This document shows positions 43,322-55,176 of a DNA stretch of 64,000 nt, piece by piece. The stretch spans positions 806,001 through 870,000 of the forward strand of contig MSED01000008.1 of NCBI GenBank assembly GCA_002099365.1. The letters run 5' to 3'. A program made the translations under genes and the position numbers. Under the pieces are notes generated by a model. That model had not been told where the DNA came from and did not search any database. It saw only the letters and a list, made by a program, of their open reading frames with translations. Source of the DNA: Phialophora verrucosa. Its lineage: Eukaryota; Ascomycota; Eurotiomycetes; Chaetothyriales; Herpotrichiellaceae. Numbering within the stretch: position 1 is the stretch's first letter; every line of letters starts with the position of its first letter.

Positions 43322-45955
43322 GACCCGTGCGCATTGAGTTCATGCAGGTGTCTGAATTGGGTCATATTTCCACCTGGTTCCGGACCAGTAGAGAAATGTT
43401 GCTGCCTGTTCAAGGGCACGGAGACCTGTGAAGTCGATGGGGTGGCACTCCCCCAGCCCCATGTTGAGCTTCGTCGCACTAAGGATAGGGTTGATCGAGA
43501 ATGCAAACGCTGACCCTCTGGGGCCAAGAAAGGAAACCTGTAGGCGGTTTATTTGGGAGAAGGTGAGCGAGAGTGTGGGCGGAAGTGTGTAGTGCTTAGA
43601 GAGGACAACGGGCAAGATTCCTCTTTGCTTTTGCATAGAAGATTCGGACTCATATGAGGTCAGCTTGTGAATACATACATACAGCCAGTCTTGACCAAAT
43701 TTGATCCGCGCAGCCAATTCACCTGCACTGAACATTTTCACCATAGTTTGCTCAATGAATCCAACTAGCGGATAGGGCGGTAAGGAGATCGCAAAGGTCG
43801 CCGTGATGGACGTGGTTGTACCTTACAAGCAGGTAAGTATCTTCCGAGGGGGAATGAACGATATGCCTCTGGGTCTCTGGGCTCAAATTCGGCAACAACG
43901 TCAATGCGATAGCCTTGAAGCCACGCAGCTCAAAGCAAAGAGAGAGCTCCTTAGGTGCCTCCAAGTGGCCACAATAGTCGGTCCCAGGCGACAAGTGTCC
44001 CCGGAGACTCGTCAGATGGCCGGTTGCAACTATTGATCCTAGGGACTTCACATTTCGTGCACGTTTCAATTCCAAACATCCCGCCTGTTATTCAGCTATT
44101 TGATAATCTTATCCTCCCACCAGGTCAATTTCTCATTGCCCGTTCTCATAAACCCCTCTGCTCCCCGTTCCGAGACCCTGGGCTTCCTCTTGCGCACCTT
44201 GCAGAGTCTTGAAGTCACCGTCGAGTCCTGACCGACGGGTTCGAGGCACCAAAGTTGGCGATCAATACCTCTGTGCACCCGTCGTTCACTTCTCCTCCTT
44301 TTCTAGCAACATCTTGCTAACCTGACATGGATCAAGATAGAAAGGAAGATCCCCTCAAGCCTGCACGCAGCCTGCATCTACTGTCAGATCTCGAGAGTCG
44401 TCGGCGCTGTGTAAACAGGCTTGCCCACAAACAACATGCTTATAGTCATATAGCCGCACCATAGCACTTACGCCATTGCTGTCTAACCTCCAAAAGGGAG
44501 TTAGTGGGATGATATACAAGTGCAGACAACCTGATGCGTTCGCGGCAAGACGTCAACCTTAGGAAGCATGAGACACATGAAGCGGAACGTTGGATTGACG
44601 AGTTTCTCGTGAGCCTACGCTGCGGAAGCGTGCAACAGCAGCATCTAGGACCACGGCCAGCGCGCGTAAGAGGCCTATGGACACAAAGCATGCGACCTAC
44701 CGAGCTAGCTGCATCTGCGCGATAGGCCACACTGCCGTTTCACCCAGTTCACAAGCGACGACGACTCACCGCGCTCCAGCAACGTTGAGGCAATGTTTGG
44801 GGTAGCCTCGAGCCAAGAAGCGTCAGCCAGGCTTTCCCTCGCCGATCATCCTCTTCGGCGGGCGCGGGCTCTTCTTCGCGGCGACTTGAACCTCATTTGA
44901 TCCGTGTTTTCGGCGGCTTCCGGTTGGGCGTTGTGTGCAAAACAGCTTCGCAACCGGCCACGAGCCAGAACCCTCAGCCGCAGCTTTGAATCGACGACAG
45001 GAAACTCATAAGTGACGGCAAAAGAGACGACATGATTCCACATGTGTCACGTTCCACAAAAGCGGAAGCAAGGCAACTCTTAACGGCAGTACCGGGTCTA
45101 TGTACACGAGATCCGAGGAGGGTTGATAGTGCCCCTCAGCACACAGTGTCCAAATCACACAGAAAGCTGGCATCATCGGCGGCGTGAGCAGCTTCGGACA
45201 CGATCAGCAACGACAGGAGGAAGACCGAACGAATGTATGAGGACCGACTTCATCGAGGAAAGTATTGCTCCCTTCAGAGGGAGGTACCTGTGGTGACAAA
45301 GATGGCTAAGAATTACTCCGTGTCGCAGGGCGGACTTGGCCACCTTTCGCAGTTCACGTATGCCCTTGATGCTCGGTCACGACAGCTGCATGCGCATTTT
45401 GAAGATTCTAAATCTGGAGAAAGTACGAGGCAGCAGGATGGGACGTGCTCGAGTAGCTGCAAGGCTGGGATTTCAGGAGAGGCGACCGAGATTTCATTGT
45501 CTGCACAATCCCTGTCCACAGTATCATGCGCGTCATAGAATTTCAGCCCCCAGATCTCTCTAGCTCTCGACTGGAGTCGCAGGTGGGAGAGTCTACACCA
45601 GGGGTGCTGCTTCATCCGTACTGTCCTTCAAATACGTAATGCTACTATGCTTTTGCAGCCCCTGCCCATCAAAGGCGAAGATCGTGCCAGCGCATTTCTC
45701 GCTTCGGCTCTTTTTTGCTCATTTCAGCGTCTTCCAACTCAACTCCCAGCAGATCCCGATGGGTACGAGCGGGCCTTTTCCAGGACGAAAATCTGTCCAC
45801 CCTCGGTGGATCCAATTCGGATCGTGGCTGGTCAGCCATGTCACTCTTCACAGGTGTGTCCAGTGGAAAATTCTCAGTTCCCGGGTTTGCAGCACCTCGG
45901 TTTGCACTCGAAAATTGTAGAATGCCTCCTTGATTCGCTTTGCACAGCGGCCTGT
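43322..45955. other. intergenic region, no supported gene
   Basis: About 2.6 kb. The minus-strand frames 43340-43744 (134 codons, ATG start) and 43752-44075 (107 codons, ATG start) lie end to end but have no domain and no splice join. Plus frames near 45640-46174 run antisense into the eIF3h gene. I see no RNA gene. Confidence 0.4.
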
Positions 45956-47256
45956 TCATTCGATCCTCGCAGAGCTACTCTCCGTCACTTCTCCAGGCAA
46001 CAGATTTCCTCGGACAGCGAACATTTTGCCCGTCGTGCCGGCAACGAAGCCATCCACTTGTCTTGCGTACTGCTCCACCTGTCGGCTGTTCAACATACTC
46101 TCCAAGCGACTCGGCTCGGTAGGCAGCTTAAACAATCTCTGCCACTCGTCCTCGGGCAGAGGCGGCTGCTTTGACAACGCCCGAGCCGCGTTTTCTGCTT
46201 TTCTCTTCTGCTGCCACTGTTGAATTTTGGCCTGCTCTCGCGCCAACGCTCGAGAATAATACGAGAAGTTATTCGCTTCGACGTGGTGGGTCTCAATGCT
46301 GTCAAGTAGGTTGTCACAGGTCTGAGAGAGGAAGGGGTCGATGGAGATTGAGAGGGATTCGAAAGAGGGAGCCAGAGTGTCGTTCTTGATGATGGGGTTG
46401 TTTTCGATTTCGTGAACGGAGGAGGGGGGTTTCATGGTTCCGTTGGCGAGCATGCGCGGGATTTGGTGCAGGAAGGTGTTGACGAGGTGGGAGTTATGGA
46501 CTGTGATGGGGACTTCGACTAAAATATCAGAGTATTTGAGGCCGGATTTGAGCAGGCTGTAAGCAGGTGTCAGTACTGGCGTCCTAGTGAGACACGGTTG
46601 AGATGGCAGCAAGTACTTCTCTGTGGTAAACTTGTTCTCCTTGTATGCGGTCATGAACTGAGGCGATAGTCTGTAGGCGCGAATGCTAAGGATGCCTTGC
46701 GACGAGCGGCTGACATCATGCACAAGCGCAACAGTCTTCTCATTTAACTCTTTCTGGTAAAAGTACTGATTCTCGATGAAGTTCGAGTTGACAAAGTTCC
46801 CCAGGTTGGCACTCGTGTACCAGCCCACGTTGTTCGCGTCGACATTAACCTCTCGTAGCATGCGAATCATTTCTGCTTGATATGCGGTGTTTGCCTTGGC
46901 CCGGGGGGCTGAAGCGGCGGCGTTGAAGTGTTGCGGTTGGTTGTCGAATTGCGCCTCGGGTGGTAGGTCGACGACGGGGAAGGGGAATGTGTTGGTGACT
47001 TCGAGGGTACCATCCTCTCTATCCATGCCGACAAGGGAGCCTGTTGCGACAGTAGGGAAGCGGGAAGCGCAGTGTTTGATCACTTTCATGACCACCTTTT
47101 GCACTCTGGTCAGTAAATTTTGTGGCGCAGAGCAGGGTGAGGGCGACATACCAGCGCCTCGAGCTGCACCGCCTGTAGCGGGATTTCTTTCCTGGATAAC
47201 TGTCAGCTTGTTCATCTAATTCCCCAAGTAATAGCTTACTCTGTAGGCGCCGCCAT
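45956..47256 (-). CDS. eukaryotic translation initiation factor 3 subunit H (eIF3h)
   Basis: Four exons on the minus strand: 47256-47240 (17 nt), 47191-47152 (40 nt), 47095-46617 and 46556-45956, giving 378 aa. The spliced start reads MAAPTEKEIPLQAVQLEAL, followed by VVMKVIKHCASRFPTVATG and SLVGMD, the classic opening of the eIF3h MPN domain. It lacks the JAMM metal-binding residues, as usual for this subunit (MPN-minus). Later blocks are EMIRMLREVNVDANNVGWY and the phrase on display at the catalytic-loop position, SSQGILSIRAYRLS. The C-terminal half is helical and includes SYYSRALAREQAKIQQW. eIF3h is part of the cytoplasmic eIF3 complex. It is absent from S. cerevisiae but kept in filamentous fungi. 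The gene is head to head with a mitochondrial carrier across 475 bases. Confidence 0.94.
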
Positions 47257-47731
47257 ATTTAGTTCGCTGTTTCCAAACGTTGACAGCAGCGGGCTTGGGA
47301 GTTCTCTCCCAAGGCTTCTTTGTGGGGAGTGGCCGTGATGATGAAGAGCAGGAAGGTTTGCCGGTGTCACGTGAAATGGTGTTGTGAAAAATTATTTGAA
47401 AGATGTCAACGACGAGGACGACGATTCAGCAGTTGACGTCCCGACGCTAGTGGACAACCGAGCGTCTGTTGTGAGTTAGAGGTCTTTCGCAGGGAGACAA
47501 TTATGTGGTTTTGCGGCGATGTGATGCTGGTGTCGCACTCACCATGCAAGGCTGAACTCCAGCCTTGTCGGAGAAGCTTATCCGATGGCAGGTTGGAGCT
47601 ATGACGGCCACAAAACTATCTATTCTTGTGACTGACACTTGCTGTCGACCTGGTTTAGCCCAGCTGTACACGGTGAACTCCATTCTCCTTTTTCGTACAT
47701 AGATTTTCTATTGGCACTAGAGGCGTCTTCA
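47257..47731. promoter_or_regulatory. bidirectional promoter region, eIF3h / mitochondrial carrier
   Basis: 475 bases between two start codons on opposite strands. No further gene is seen. Individual elements cannot be assigned from inspection. Confidence 0.45.
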
Positions 47732-48845
47732 ATGTCTAATAATACTGGTCTTGATATCTGGTTTGTGAGTCGTACCACGTTCGCTCCCTGTGTTATTCTA
47801 ACATGTGCAGGCCGGTGCATTTGCTGCATTTACAGTTGATCTACTTGTGTACCCTCTCGACACACTCAAGACTCGTTTCCAGTCTCAAAATTTTGAGACG
47901 TTATACAAAGATGCCGCTGGCAAGACGAAGCCTTCCCTGTTTCGCGGTCTGTACCAGGGTGTGGGCTCCATCATCCTCATAACCATACCGTCCTCGGGCG
48001 CATTCTTCACTACATATGAAGCATTGAAGCACGGCATCAATGAAGCGATCCCTCCGAATTCGACCATCTTTCTTCCTCAACCTGCCATCCATGCAGTGGC
48101 CAGTGGTGGTGCCGAGCTGGTGAGCTGCGCCATCCTGACGCCCGCCGAGGTAATGAAGCAGAACGCTCAGATGCTCAGCATCAGGGGAAAGAGGAGGTCT
48201 TCATCTCTGGAGGTATTCAAACATTTTCAGAAACATCCGTCAAGACTATGGAGAGGATACACTGCGCTGGCCGCACGGAATCTGCCTTTTACGGGGCTCC
48301 AGTTCCCTACGTTTGAATACTTGAAAGGATATTTCCTTCAACGACGGAAAGAACGGAACGGTGGCAAGCCTGTCGATGGGGTTGCTGAACGAGCAGGCAT
48401 CACCGCTATGAGCGCTGCAATCGCCGGAAGCGGTGCTGCCTGGATTACTACTCCCATCGATGTGATAAAAACAAGAATCATGCTGGCGGCAGGGTCCGGT
48501 GATGATGGCTTCAAGAGCGAGCTGAAATCGAATTCTCCCAACTTGTTGCGAGTGGGTATCCAAGGATCGCGCAAGAGCGGGTTGATCGTGGCTCGAGAAA
48601 TCCTCAAGGTGGAGGGCGTTCGTGGCTTGTTTCGCGGCGCCCTGCTGCGAGCAGGCTGGACCTCTATCGGAAGTGGGCTGTATCTTGGCTGCTACGAGAG
48701 TGGTCGACACTATCTCGAGAAGAACAGAAGAGATGCAAAAGAGGGTGACCACCTCATGCAGCGCGACTGGTCTAAAGTGAAGGTCGGCATTGGAGGATCC
48801 AGATCTCAGGATGTGGTCAAGAAGAGTGCATGGCAAGAAGACTGA
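47732..48845 (+). CDS. mitochondrial carrier, S-adenosylmethionine-carrier-like
   Basis: Two exons, 47732-47764 and 47811-48845, with a 46-nt intron (GTGAGT..GTGCAG), giving 355 aa. Exon 1 encodes only MSNNTGLDIWF. Three carrier repeats are visible. The first has FTVDLLVYPLDTLKTRFQS followed by the aromatic/Gly motif FRGLYQGVGSI. The second has CAILTPAEVMKQNAQM (P-x-E variant) and LWRGYTALAARNLPF. The third has AAWITTPIDVIKTRIML and GLFRGALLRAGWTSIGSG. The PLDTLKTR, TPAEVMKQ and TPIDVIKTR set and the overall order fit the Pet8/SLC25A26 group that exchanges S-adenosylmethionine for S-adenosylhomocysteine over the inner membrane. The substrate is an inference from similarity. The C-terminus has a hydrophilic extension of about 40 residues. 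Confidence 0.9.
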
Positions 48846-49562
48846 AAGCGCATCCTTCGCCAAGCCATCTTCGCATATCCTCAATCTTTTCCAAACAACA
48901 GTTCGTTGTACCCACTCCGGCCTCGTGACACTCGGACGCCCCTTGCCAAAAATCACACGTGCTGCATCTCTCTTGCACCGATTTGCCTTTACGCATCGTG
49001 AGGTATCGGGAGGCTGAGCAAGATGGCAACACCAAAATGAGAAGCCCACGCAGGATTGGATAGGGGCTGACATGAACCCGGACGAGTTCTTCCGGCGAGG
49101 TTGAGAGCATTACCATCACCGGATCTGTGTCCAGATCCGGTGTCAATACCAAGTGTGGTCGAAGGGGTATTGGCTTCTCCCAGCATTACTCATCTCGTAT
49201 CCGGTTGACCAGGGCCTCCCGTCTTCAATACCACGGACCAATTTGGGAAAGAAACGTGACCTGGCCTAAGATGTGTGTGACGGCCGTACCAGGTCGCCAC
49301 GTCAGACAGATGCTGTTTCCCAACCCCACAACTGAATGTCTAAGCAGATGAAGCACCTTGTTTGCACGCATGATCAATCCTTCACGCGATATTTTGCGTC
49401 TAGCAGCTGTTGGTCGCTGTTCTGACAACGGCAAGGTGGGCGACATGAAAGAATCAAATGCCAGCCTGCTGCTCACGTTGAGCTTGGATCTTTCATCTAC
49501 CACTGAGAGCTACCACTCAAAAGCCACTCGGTTCCTGCTCAACATTCCAATTCTCAATTACA
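48846..49562. other. intergenic
   Basis: No gene seen. Open frames antisense to the carrier extend in (48246-49073 minus) but are shadows. The last 150 bases are the likely promoter of the NmrA-like gene. Confidence 0.5.
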
Positions 49563-50506
49563 ATGTCGGATATCTCAGTGCTTCTCATCGGCGCAAGTGG
49601 TGCTGTAGGAAAGCCTCTTCTTACAGAGCTTGTCCGGCAGAAAGATCACTTCAAACGCATCGCAATCCTTACCACACCTGATAGGGTCTCCAAATTCAAC
49701 AGTTCCCAAGTTGAAGTTGTCGTTGGATCTCTGTATGAAGTGAAGCCATATCAAGGTCCGTACAATTTTGTTTCCCCTCTTGGCTTTGCGATGTAATTAA
49801 TCTGTCTCTAGGTTTCACGCACGTCATCTCCGCGGTCGGAAATCCGCTCTTGATTCTGCAGCCCGCAGTGGTCGAGGCCGCTGTGACCGCTGGCGTCAAG
49901 CACTTTTACGCCTCAGAATGGAACAGCGATATCGCGCAGCCAGAGATCCAGAACATGCGCTATTTCCGCGACAAGCAAGCTGTCCGAGCTTACTTGCGTG
50001 CAAAAGCTGCACAGACACCCCGCTATCAGTATACACTCATGGTCACAGGTATCTTTACGGAGTGGGCGCTTGACCAATTCTATGGATTCGACCACGAAGA
50101 GCTAACGGCCAGATTGTACGGACAGTCAGGCAGGAGGATAGGGGTCACGAGCATACCGGATATCGCGAGGTATACCATCGATTCTTTGCGCATACCGTTT
50201 GAGGGATCTGGCCGCACATTGAGAGTGCAGGGTTGGACAGGCAAGATTGAGGATCTGATTGGTGAGCTTGAAAAAGAGCGCAGAGTCCGCTACGATATCA
50301 CCTGGGCCGATGTCAACGAGGCCAAAATGTTAGAGGAGCAAGCGAGAGTTGACGAGCAGGACTGGCCCGAAATGCAGTATAGTATCAAGACGTTGCTGGC
50401 GAGCGGGTATGGTGTTGCAGACGGGGTGGGCAAGTTGAACAACGATTTATTCGACTTTACGCCCGAGACACCGAGGGAGACATTTGCAAGGATCTTCCAC
50501 GCGTAG
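49563..50506 (+). CDS. NmrA-like / isoflavone-reductase-type NAD(P)-binding protein
   Basis: Two exons, 49563-49755 and 49812-50506, with a 56-nt intron (GTCCGT donor, CTCTAG acceptor), giving 295 aa. The N-terminal Rossmann motif VLLIGASGAVGKPLL has the GxxGxxG dinucleotide fold. The second strand region follows (RIAILTTPDR), then a hydrophobic strand THVISAVGN, and the catalytic-region VKHFYASEWNSD. The latter matches the HF.PSE.G motif of NmrA-like and isoflavone-reductase-like proteins but lacks a typical YxxxK. These proteins either reduce small aromatic compounds or act as redox-sensing regulators. It is followed at 0.6 kb by a CYP52-like P450 on the same strand, so a shared metabolic context is possible. 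Confidence 0.88.
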
Positions 50507-51091
50507 CCACTACCATGACACCAGAGATAGTGGTCGCAGGGCATATGTGGTCTACTAATCAGGGATCTCAGGTTCGCTGTGAGAATGCATCTGTAAAAAT
50601 TCCCAATATTGCCGGCGAGTTTCACACTGTCGATCCATGTCCCTGACTGGTCGTGGGCGTTGGCCTAGGGAAAACATCGATGTAGTCGTCAGCTGTGTCT
50701 GTCTACTTCGGGCTAAACTATGGCAACGAGTTCAAATCAAGTTTCATGCGCCGAAGAAAGCCTTTTCTCGGTGGCCTGTCTGAGAGCAAGCTAACAGCCT
50801 GAGTGAAATTTAAACGTTCAAGGACGAAAAGTGGCCACACCGTCGCCGGTTTGCCTGCTAGACAAGACGCTTGAACACATGCGGGCAGAGCTCTCCACGC
50901 CTGGCTGGTGCCGGTGTTCCGGTGCATCGTCGACAAGTCTAGGCCTACTCTGGCAAGGCCAGGACAAGAGATGTGCTGGGCATGTCGCCAGATGAGCCTC
51001 AAGGGTCTTTCTTAATCTCAAATATCTTGGGCTATTCCTGGATGCTCAGCTGTATAACGAGTACGGCCAGTGCAATTGGCACGCCGCAGCC
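50507..51091. other. intergenic
   Basis: Between two plus-strand genes. No gene seen; probably 3' UTR followed by the promoter of the CYP52-like gene. Confidence 0.5.
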
Positions 51092-53004
51092 ATGTCACTA
51101 CTGTCGAGTGGCCATCTTAGTGCTCAAGAACCACAAGTCACTCCTAGTTTAGTACGAGTTGCATTCTCAAGCCTGATCCTCGTTACCACCCCCGTGGCTC
51201 TTCTGTTCTACCTACTCCTACAACGTGCGGACACAAAGCGTGTAGGCAACACGACACTGAAGCTCTTGTTTGTGGCTGATCATCCCAAAGGCTGAGGCGC
51301 GCTTCGAGCACAGCAATCGCTGTGGCAATCCGCGTCTGTTCCAGTACAGATGGCCCCTCGCGTTCGACATAGTAGTGGAAGCTTTCCGCATGTTCGAAGA
51401 CAAACAGATTTTGCAGTGGTTCGTCCGAGTTTTCGAGGAAACGGGCCCAACCTTTGAGAAGACAATTCTGGGTTCCAAGAGCATCGACACCATTGAGCCG
51501 GAGAATATCGAGTCCATCCTATCCACCAACTTTTCCGGTAAGGCATTCGGGCTTCAGACTGGGGCAGGCTATATAGGATCAAGACATGGTTTCTAATCTA
51601 CAGGGACAGATTACAGTCTTGGTGCTCGCCGGCCGGTTTTTGCACCTCTTCTGGGGGACGGAATCTTCACCCAGGAATCCGCACAATGGAAGCACTCTCG
51701 TGAAATGTTGCGGCCCATGTTCTCGCTCAACCGCACAAACATTTCCACACAGGTGGAAGAACATACGGAACACCTCGTGAGCTGTATACCGGCGGGCGAG
51801 TTTGTTGACCTACAACCTCTGTTCTTCCAATTCACTTTTGACACCACTACATTTCTCCTTTTCGGCAAGTCAATGAACTCTTTACAGTCCAAATCAGCCA
51901 AAGATACCACCAGCGCCCGCGAGGCCGAATTTGCAAATGCCTTTCGGGTTTCGCAGGACTTTCTCTTTCGACGCGGACGTCGAGGGGACCTATACTGGAC
52001 GGTGGATAACAAAGAGTTTCGCAAGCATTGTTCGACTGTGCATAAGTTTATTGATGAAGCGGTGGAAGAGGCTCTTTCGATCGCATCTGGGGATGGCAAA
52101 CTCGCCGTTGCGCATAGCTTTCTGGAAGCTCTTATTAAAGAGACGCGCGATCCACGAACCTTGCGAGACCAACTATTGAACATCATGCTTGCTGGCCGAG
52201 ACACAACAGCTTGCTGTCTGACATGGACTTTGTACGATCACTTCCTCTTCTCAAATTTTGTGCCGCCCTCCATGCTAACTCATGTGGTCAGTCGACTTCT
52301 CGCGCAACACCCTGATGTTCTTGCTAAGCTGCGATCAGAGGTCGACTCTATCGTAGGCGTTGGGACCAGGTCAATCTTGCCGGACAGGAAGTCCCTAAAG
52401 AGAATGAAGTATCTCAGTCTGGTCCTGAAAGAAGGTATCGTGCCTTGTCCCGTGGATGAGCGAGGACGAGATTAACTGAAGTCTTTGCAGTACATCGACT
52501 CTACCCTTCTGTACCGATCAACTCCCGAACTGCGCTGAGGACGACCACCATCCCGAGAGGCGGCGGCGCTGATGGCTCCAAGCCTCTAATGGTCAGAAAG
52601 GGTGAAGCTGTGGGCTTTTCCATTCATGCAATGCATCGGCTGAAGAGGCTTTATGGCGACGACGCTCATTCTTTCCGTCCTGATCGCTGGGACCCGGATG
52701 TGGAAAATGCGGTGGATCTCAAGAACATCGGCTGGGGCTATCAACCGTTTGGTGGAGGGCCTCGGCTCTGCTTAGGGCGTAAGTCATTCAAAGAGGTACT
52801 CTTGTGTCCACACATAAGTCTGACAGATGTGCAGAGGAGTTTGCATTGTTTGAGGCTGGCTACGTCACTGTGAGGATACTTCAGAAGTTCCGAGCTCTCG
52901 AGTTGGACCCCAGAGACACGAAGATTGCTCTGGGTACAGAAAAACAGGAGGTTACCCTTGTGCTCGCTAGCAAAGATGGTTGTCGGTTGAGAGCGGTTGA
53001 GTGA
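51092..53004 (+). CDS. cytochrome P450, CYP52-like (alkane / fatty-acid hydroxylase type)
   Basis: Six exons: 51092-51241, 51291-51537, 51604-52231, 52292-52434, 52491-52778 and 52835-53004, giving 541 aa. The N-terminus has one membrane anchor (SSLILVTTPVALLFYLLLQ). Conserved blocks: LLGDGIFTQESAQWKHSREM after the B-C region, I-helix LAGRDTTACCLTWT, K-helix KEVHRLYPSVPINSR with ExxR, FRPDRW, and heme loop PFGGGPRLCLGQEFALFEAG. The LAGRDTTA and FGGGPR(L/I)CLGQ(E/Q)FAL.EA motifs are typical of CYP52 and its fungal relatives. These hydroxylate the terminal carbon of alkanes and fatty acids in the ER. Intron 3 is exactly 60 nt and has no stop codon, so an unspliced reading also looks open. Comparison with the family favours removing it. 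Confidence 0.92.
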
Positions 53005-53809
53005 GGTGGCCTACACGCCAGTCGGGCAAATGCCATTTCACAGGCCATATAGCAGGCCGGTGGTGGTCGTTTGAAGCCGTGAAGAAGGTATCGCAAAATA
53101 AGATCATGCCAGCCCTGCCAGCCCTGCCTCCTAAAGCCAGTACATACAGTGATTAACCTTTAATCACACACAACAGGCTGACGCTGATAAAAAGCCAAGT
53201 GCTGCCAAGCGTGCCAAGCGTGCCAAGCTGGTTCGCTCGCAATGCGTGGCCGTCTCTCCCGCGCTCGTATTCCTCTTCCTGAAGCTGCATCGCCTCCCTA
53301 GGCAGCTCTCTTTCCGATCCGCCCAGCTTGTTGCGCTTTCTCTTGCTCCAAGTGAGTGAACTCGTCGTGTTCTCGTACAAGTATTGATCCTGAACGTCAG
53401 CAGACTCTATACCAACCTTGGCAACTGTCGGCTACGTCTTCCTCGTCTTTCCAACATCCAATGTACTCGCCAGCTCAGTGTTGGAGGTCTTGAAACTTGG
53501 CGCTCTATTCTTCGCCCTACTGTGTACAGCTCCAATGAGGCTTGCAGAGCCAGCAGCCTTACCAACACGGTTTGCGGCTGAGTCCTTTTGCAGAATATGT
53601 GTGCCTACGTAATGCCAATGCAAGGCAGTACGGCAACTAGCTCGCCATAACTGTTCACGCTTGCTTCGATGCCCTGGCTGACTGATGTTGGATCTAATGG
53701 CAGCCCTGCACCGCCCCAAACTCTACCTCGAGCAAACGGTAGGTCTATAAAGTCAAAAGACATCTCTCGTGTGGCTGTCTGTCATAGGACGCCTCTTGTC
53801 GAGATCAAT
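53005..53809. other. intergenic
   Basis: No gene seen. It includes a short 9-bp tandem repeat (53203-53229). The region just upstream of 53810 is the probable promoter of the aspartic protease. Confidence 0.45.
53203..53229. repeat. 9-bp tandem repeat, about three copies
   Basis: The unit GCCAAGCGT recurs three times in tandem (last copy incomplete) between the CYP52-like gene and the aspartic protease gene. A nearby CCAGCCCTG doublet lies around 53109-53127. Confidence 0.7.
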
Positions 53810-55176
53810 ATGTGGCCCGCCCTCATTCTTTTCAGCCTTTTATTCGGTGTGGCTTCGGCCCTGCCTTCTCCTCAGGCGCAGAATCCGGCGAAGTCCTTCA
53901 TCACCCTTCCATTCACCCGAAAGCTGTCACCCGGCCCGGCAAGGCTCAAGCGCCAGGCTTTTGATTCGGACCTTCTGCCTTTGACTGTGGCATCGTACTA
54001 CATCGAGGTCACAGTGGGTACGCCGCCTCAGCGTCTGAGCTTGGTTTTGGACACCGGAAGCAGTGATATATGGGCGTACAGCCCGGTCTCAAGGGCCTCA
54101 TGCCCTGATTGCACTGATATATATTGTACGCCGGTGCCTTTTTGACCCCTCATCAAGGCCAGGGACAATTCCTAATACACAGTAGACGACCCGACCGACT
54201 CCTCGACCGCAAGGGAGCGCCCTGACCTGGGTCTGTTCAATATCACTTATGGGACCCCGAATTCCGGCGTCCTCGGGTATTACTACAGAGATGTGCTCAG
54301 GACTGGTGGCGTTGGCGTGACCGTCTTCCTGGGTGTGACCACCGACGCAAACGAAGGTGCCCCTCCTGGGGGCATCATGGGGATCGGGTTCTCCGAGAAC
54401 GTCGCCAGCTTATATCAGAGCGGGGTCAAGTACGAGGGCTACGTCGACACTCTGTACAGGCAGGACCTCATCGGATCACGGGCATACAGTGTATTTTTCA
54501 ACGAGGCCGGTAAGCTGGCCTGGTTCTCCCCACTGCAGCCTTGTGAGTCTGCTAACTGGGCCTCTCAACCCCCCCAGAATCAAGCGACAAGGACGAAGGC
54601 GTCATTATCTTCGGCGGCTACGACCGCACCAAGTGGATCGGCACGCTCGTGCCATTCCCTATCGTGATTCCGTCACCCAGAGGCGCCGCCGAGTTGGATA
54701 TCGAGGGACCGGCCATCGAAATCACCGTCGGCGACGACACCTACGACCTTCCAAACCAGTCATACACCGTCCTCCTCGACACTGGCTCCACATACACCTA
54801 TCTCCCTAGACGGCAATTCAACATCCTCGCCACGGCGCTGGACGCCGAACTCGCCTCCGAGGACCTTGACATCTACACCGTCTCATGCGACTATAAGAGG
54901 GCCGACGGCGGGCTAGATTACACCTTCTCAGGCCCCGACGGCCGTGTCACGATCTCGGTACCCTGGGAGCAAGTCGTCATCGAAAACGACATCCTCCCGG
55001 ACGACACATGCTTCTTGGGCTTCATCCCGCAACCAGACAACGAGGGGTTTTACGTCTTCGGCGAGACATTCCTGAGATCCGCCTATCTGCTGTACAACTA
55101 CGACGACTTGACGATCGCCCTGGCGCAGGCGAGTTACGATACCACGTGCGACGATTGCGTCGAGCCGTTGACATAG
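53810..55176 (+). CDS. secreted pepsin-like aspartic protease
   Basis: Three exons, 53810-54125, 54183-54509 and 54578-55176, giving 413 aa. Residues 1-18 are a signal peptide (MWPALILFSLLFGVASAL). A propeptide of about 30 residues ends at a dibasic site (ARLKR48), a likely Kex2-type cleavage point. Two active-site motifs are present: DTGSSDIW with Asp81 and VLLDTGSTYTYLP with Asp282. The flap region reads ITYGTPNSGVLGYYY. The cysteine pair around CDYKRADGG and DDTC, and the C-terminal QPDNEGFYVFGETFLRSAY, complete the A1 fold. Such enzymes are exported and digest proteins at acid pH or process wall proteins. No GPI-anchor-like hydrophobic tail is seen, so a soluble secreted or vacuolar enzyme is likely. 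Confidence 0.93.

Noticed and set aside
48246..49073. 275-codon minus frame antisense to the mitochondrial carrier
   Set aside because: The carrier on the sense strand has all three signature repeats; the antisense frame is a shadow.
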